64,000 bases of DNA from Deltaproteobacteria bacterium IMCC39524 (lineage in GTDB: Bacteria; Desulfobacterota; Desulfuromonadia; Desulfuromonadales; BM103). The DNA lies in assembly GCA_029667085.1 (NCBI GenBank), contig JARUHJ010000001.1, positions 1,054,001-1,118,000 of the forward strand, given 5' to 3'. The translations under genes and the position numbers were made by a program. The notes beneath the pieces were generated by a model. The model had not been told where the DNA came from and made no database searches. It saw only the letters and a program-made list of their open reading frames with translations. Each line of letters begins with the position of its first letter. Position 1 is the stretch's first letter. Shown here piece by piece: positions 63,357-64,000 of this stretch.

Positions 63357-64000
63357 TCACCTTGCGATGCCACGTTGGCTCTCTTTGATAAACTTGACGA
63401 AATGATCTAACTCCGGAGTCGACTCAACTTCATCAGCAATTTTCTCCAGGGCTTCTTCCAGTCGCAGACCAGAACGAAAAATCAAACGGTAGGACTTCTT
63501 GATCCCCTTGATCGATTCCTCTGTGAACCCTCTTCTCTTAAGTCCGATCAGATTCAAACCAACGGTTTTTGCCCTGTCACCCTGCGCGATAGTATAGGGA
63601 GGCACATCCTGCGCGACCATTGCTCCACCACTGATCATGGTATGACAACCAATACGGCAAAACTGATGAACAGCGGAGAGCCCACCGAGGATCGCGTTTG
63701 ATTCAACCTCGATGTGACCTGCCAGGGTGGCACCATTGGCCAGGATGACGTGATCGTTAACGATACAGTCATGAGCAACGTGAGAGTAGGCCATAAACAG
63801 ATTGTCGTGACCGATCTTTGTAATGCCGCCACCCTCTTCCGTGCCACGGTTCAAAGTCGTAAATTCGCGGATCCGGTTACGGTCACCGATCTTCAGGTAA
63901 GTTTCCTGACCGGCATACTTGAGATCCTGCGGGTCTGCGCCGACAGAAGAGAACTGGAAGATCTTGTTGTCTGCCCCCAGTTCAGTCCAACCTTCAACAA
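63357..64000 (-). CDS. lpxA: UDP-GlcNAc O-acyltransferase LpxA, 5' end outside window
   Basis: The frame is open to the right edge (about 214 codons visible); the missing N-terminus is roughly 50 residues. From the edge it reads VEGWTELGADNKIFQFSSVG, then REFTTLNRGTEEGGGITKIG, DNLFMAYSHVAHDCIVND (catalytic His) and IGLKRRGFTEESIKGI in the C-terminal helical domain. Left-handed beta-helix transferring the first acyl chain of lipid A. The ATG at 63854 inside NRGTEE is internal and not the true start. Confidence 0.96.
   Translation of the reverse strand, partial: VEGWTELGADNKIFQFSSVGADPQDLKYAGQETYLKIGDRNRIREFTTLNRGTEEGGGITKIGHDNLFMAYSHVAHDCIVNDHVILANGATLAGHIEVESNAILGGLSAVHQFCRIGCHTMISGGAMVAQDVPPYTIAQGDRAKTVGLNLIGLKRRGFTEESIKGIKKSYRLIFRSGLRLEEALEKIADEVESTPELDHFVKFIKESQRGIAR

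Overview
The window looks like a chromosomal segment of a Gram-negative, probably Desulfuromonadales/Geobacter-type (Desulfobacterota) bacterium. This is inferred from the gene complement (a complete Kdo/heptose/lipid A set, an rpoZ-Rel-RidA group, an AMMECR1 protein, DUF374 next to waaA) and moderate GC; no rRNA or other taxonomic marker is present. From about 9.4 kb to the right edge every gene is on the minus strand, so about 54 kb is read in one direction.

Layout. 1-9.2 kb is mixed-strand housekeeping: a PH-domain membrane protein running off the left edge, a lipoprotein with a degenerate M48 protease-like region plus TPRs, bipA, an AMMECR1 protein, a GGDEF protein, a zinc-ribbon protein, an orphan Cas6-like RAMP, tgt and a HEAT-like protein flanked by two related inverted-repeat elements. 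9.4-14 kb carries ridA, a bifunctional Rel/SpoT, rpoZ, gmk and yicC. 14-18 kb is the dTDP-rhamnose set (rfbC, rfbA, rfbD, a four-helix-bundle protein, rfbB). 18-24 kb is a bacillosamine-type set (pglF/E/D/C-like) plus a glycosyltransferase. 24-40 kb is a variable, partly AT-rich glycan region. It holds all five enzymes expected for UDP-ManNAc3NAcA (WbpA, B, E, D, I-like; the WbpI-like protein has an extra C-terminal domain), several glycosyltransferases, a KAS III plus LpxD-like acylation pair, a GT-C membrane protein and a polytopic protein that looks like an ABC exporter with a dead nucleotide-binding domain. 40-52 kb mixes heptose genes (gmhB, hldE) with a PAPS/sulfation module (cysD, cysN/C, a DUF2061-APS kinase, cysQ, two sulfotransferases). 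50-64 kb is LPS core and lipid A: three kinase genes (one with two kinase domains), gmhA, waaG-like, lpxK, waaA, a DUF374 acyltransferase, msbA, lpxB and a partial lpxA.

Together the genes describe synthesis of a heptose-containing, probably phosphorylated and sulfated LPS or surface glycan with several rare amino sugars and possibly an N-linked acyl group.

The most striking non-genic feature is a family of exact period-7 DNA repeats. Long arrays fill the gaps around cysQ, cysN/C and cysD. Each long array is followed by a few degenerate heptamers in the opposite sense. Short, diverged period-7 tracts of the same style lie inside or at the ends of gmk, rfbD, rfbB, wbpE, cysQ and the pglC/pglD junction, where they add residues to conserved enzymes and in one case appear to supply a Shine-Dalgarno sequence and start codon.
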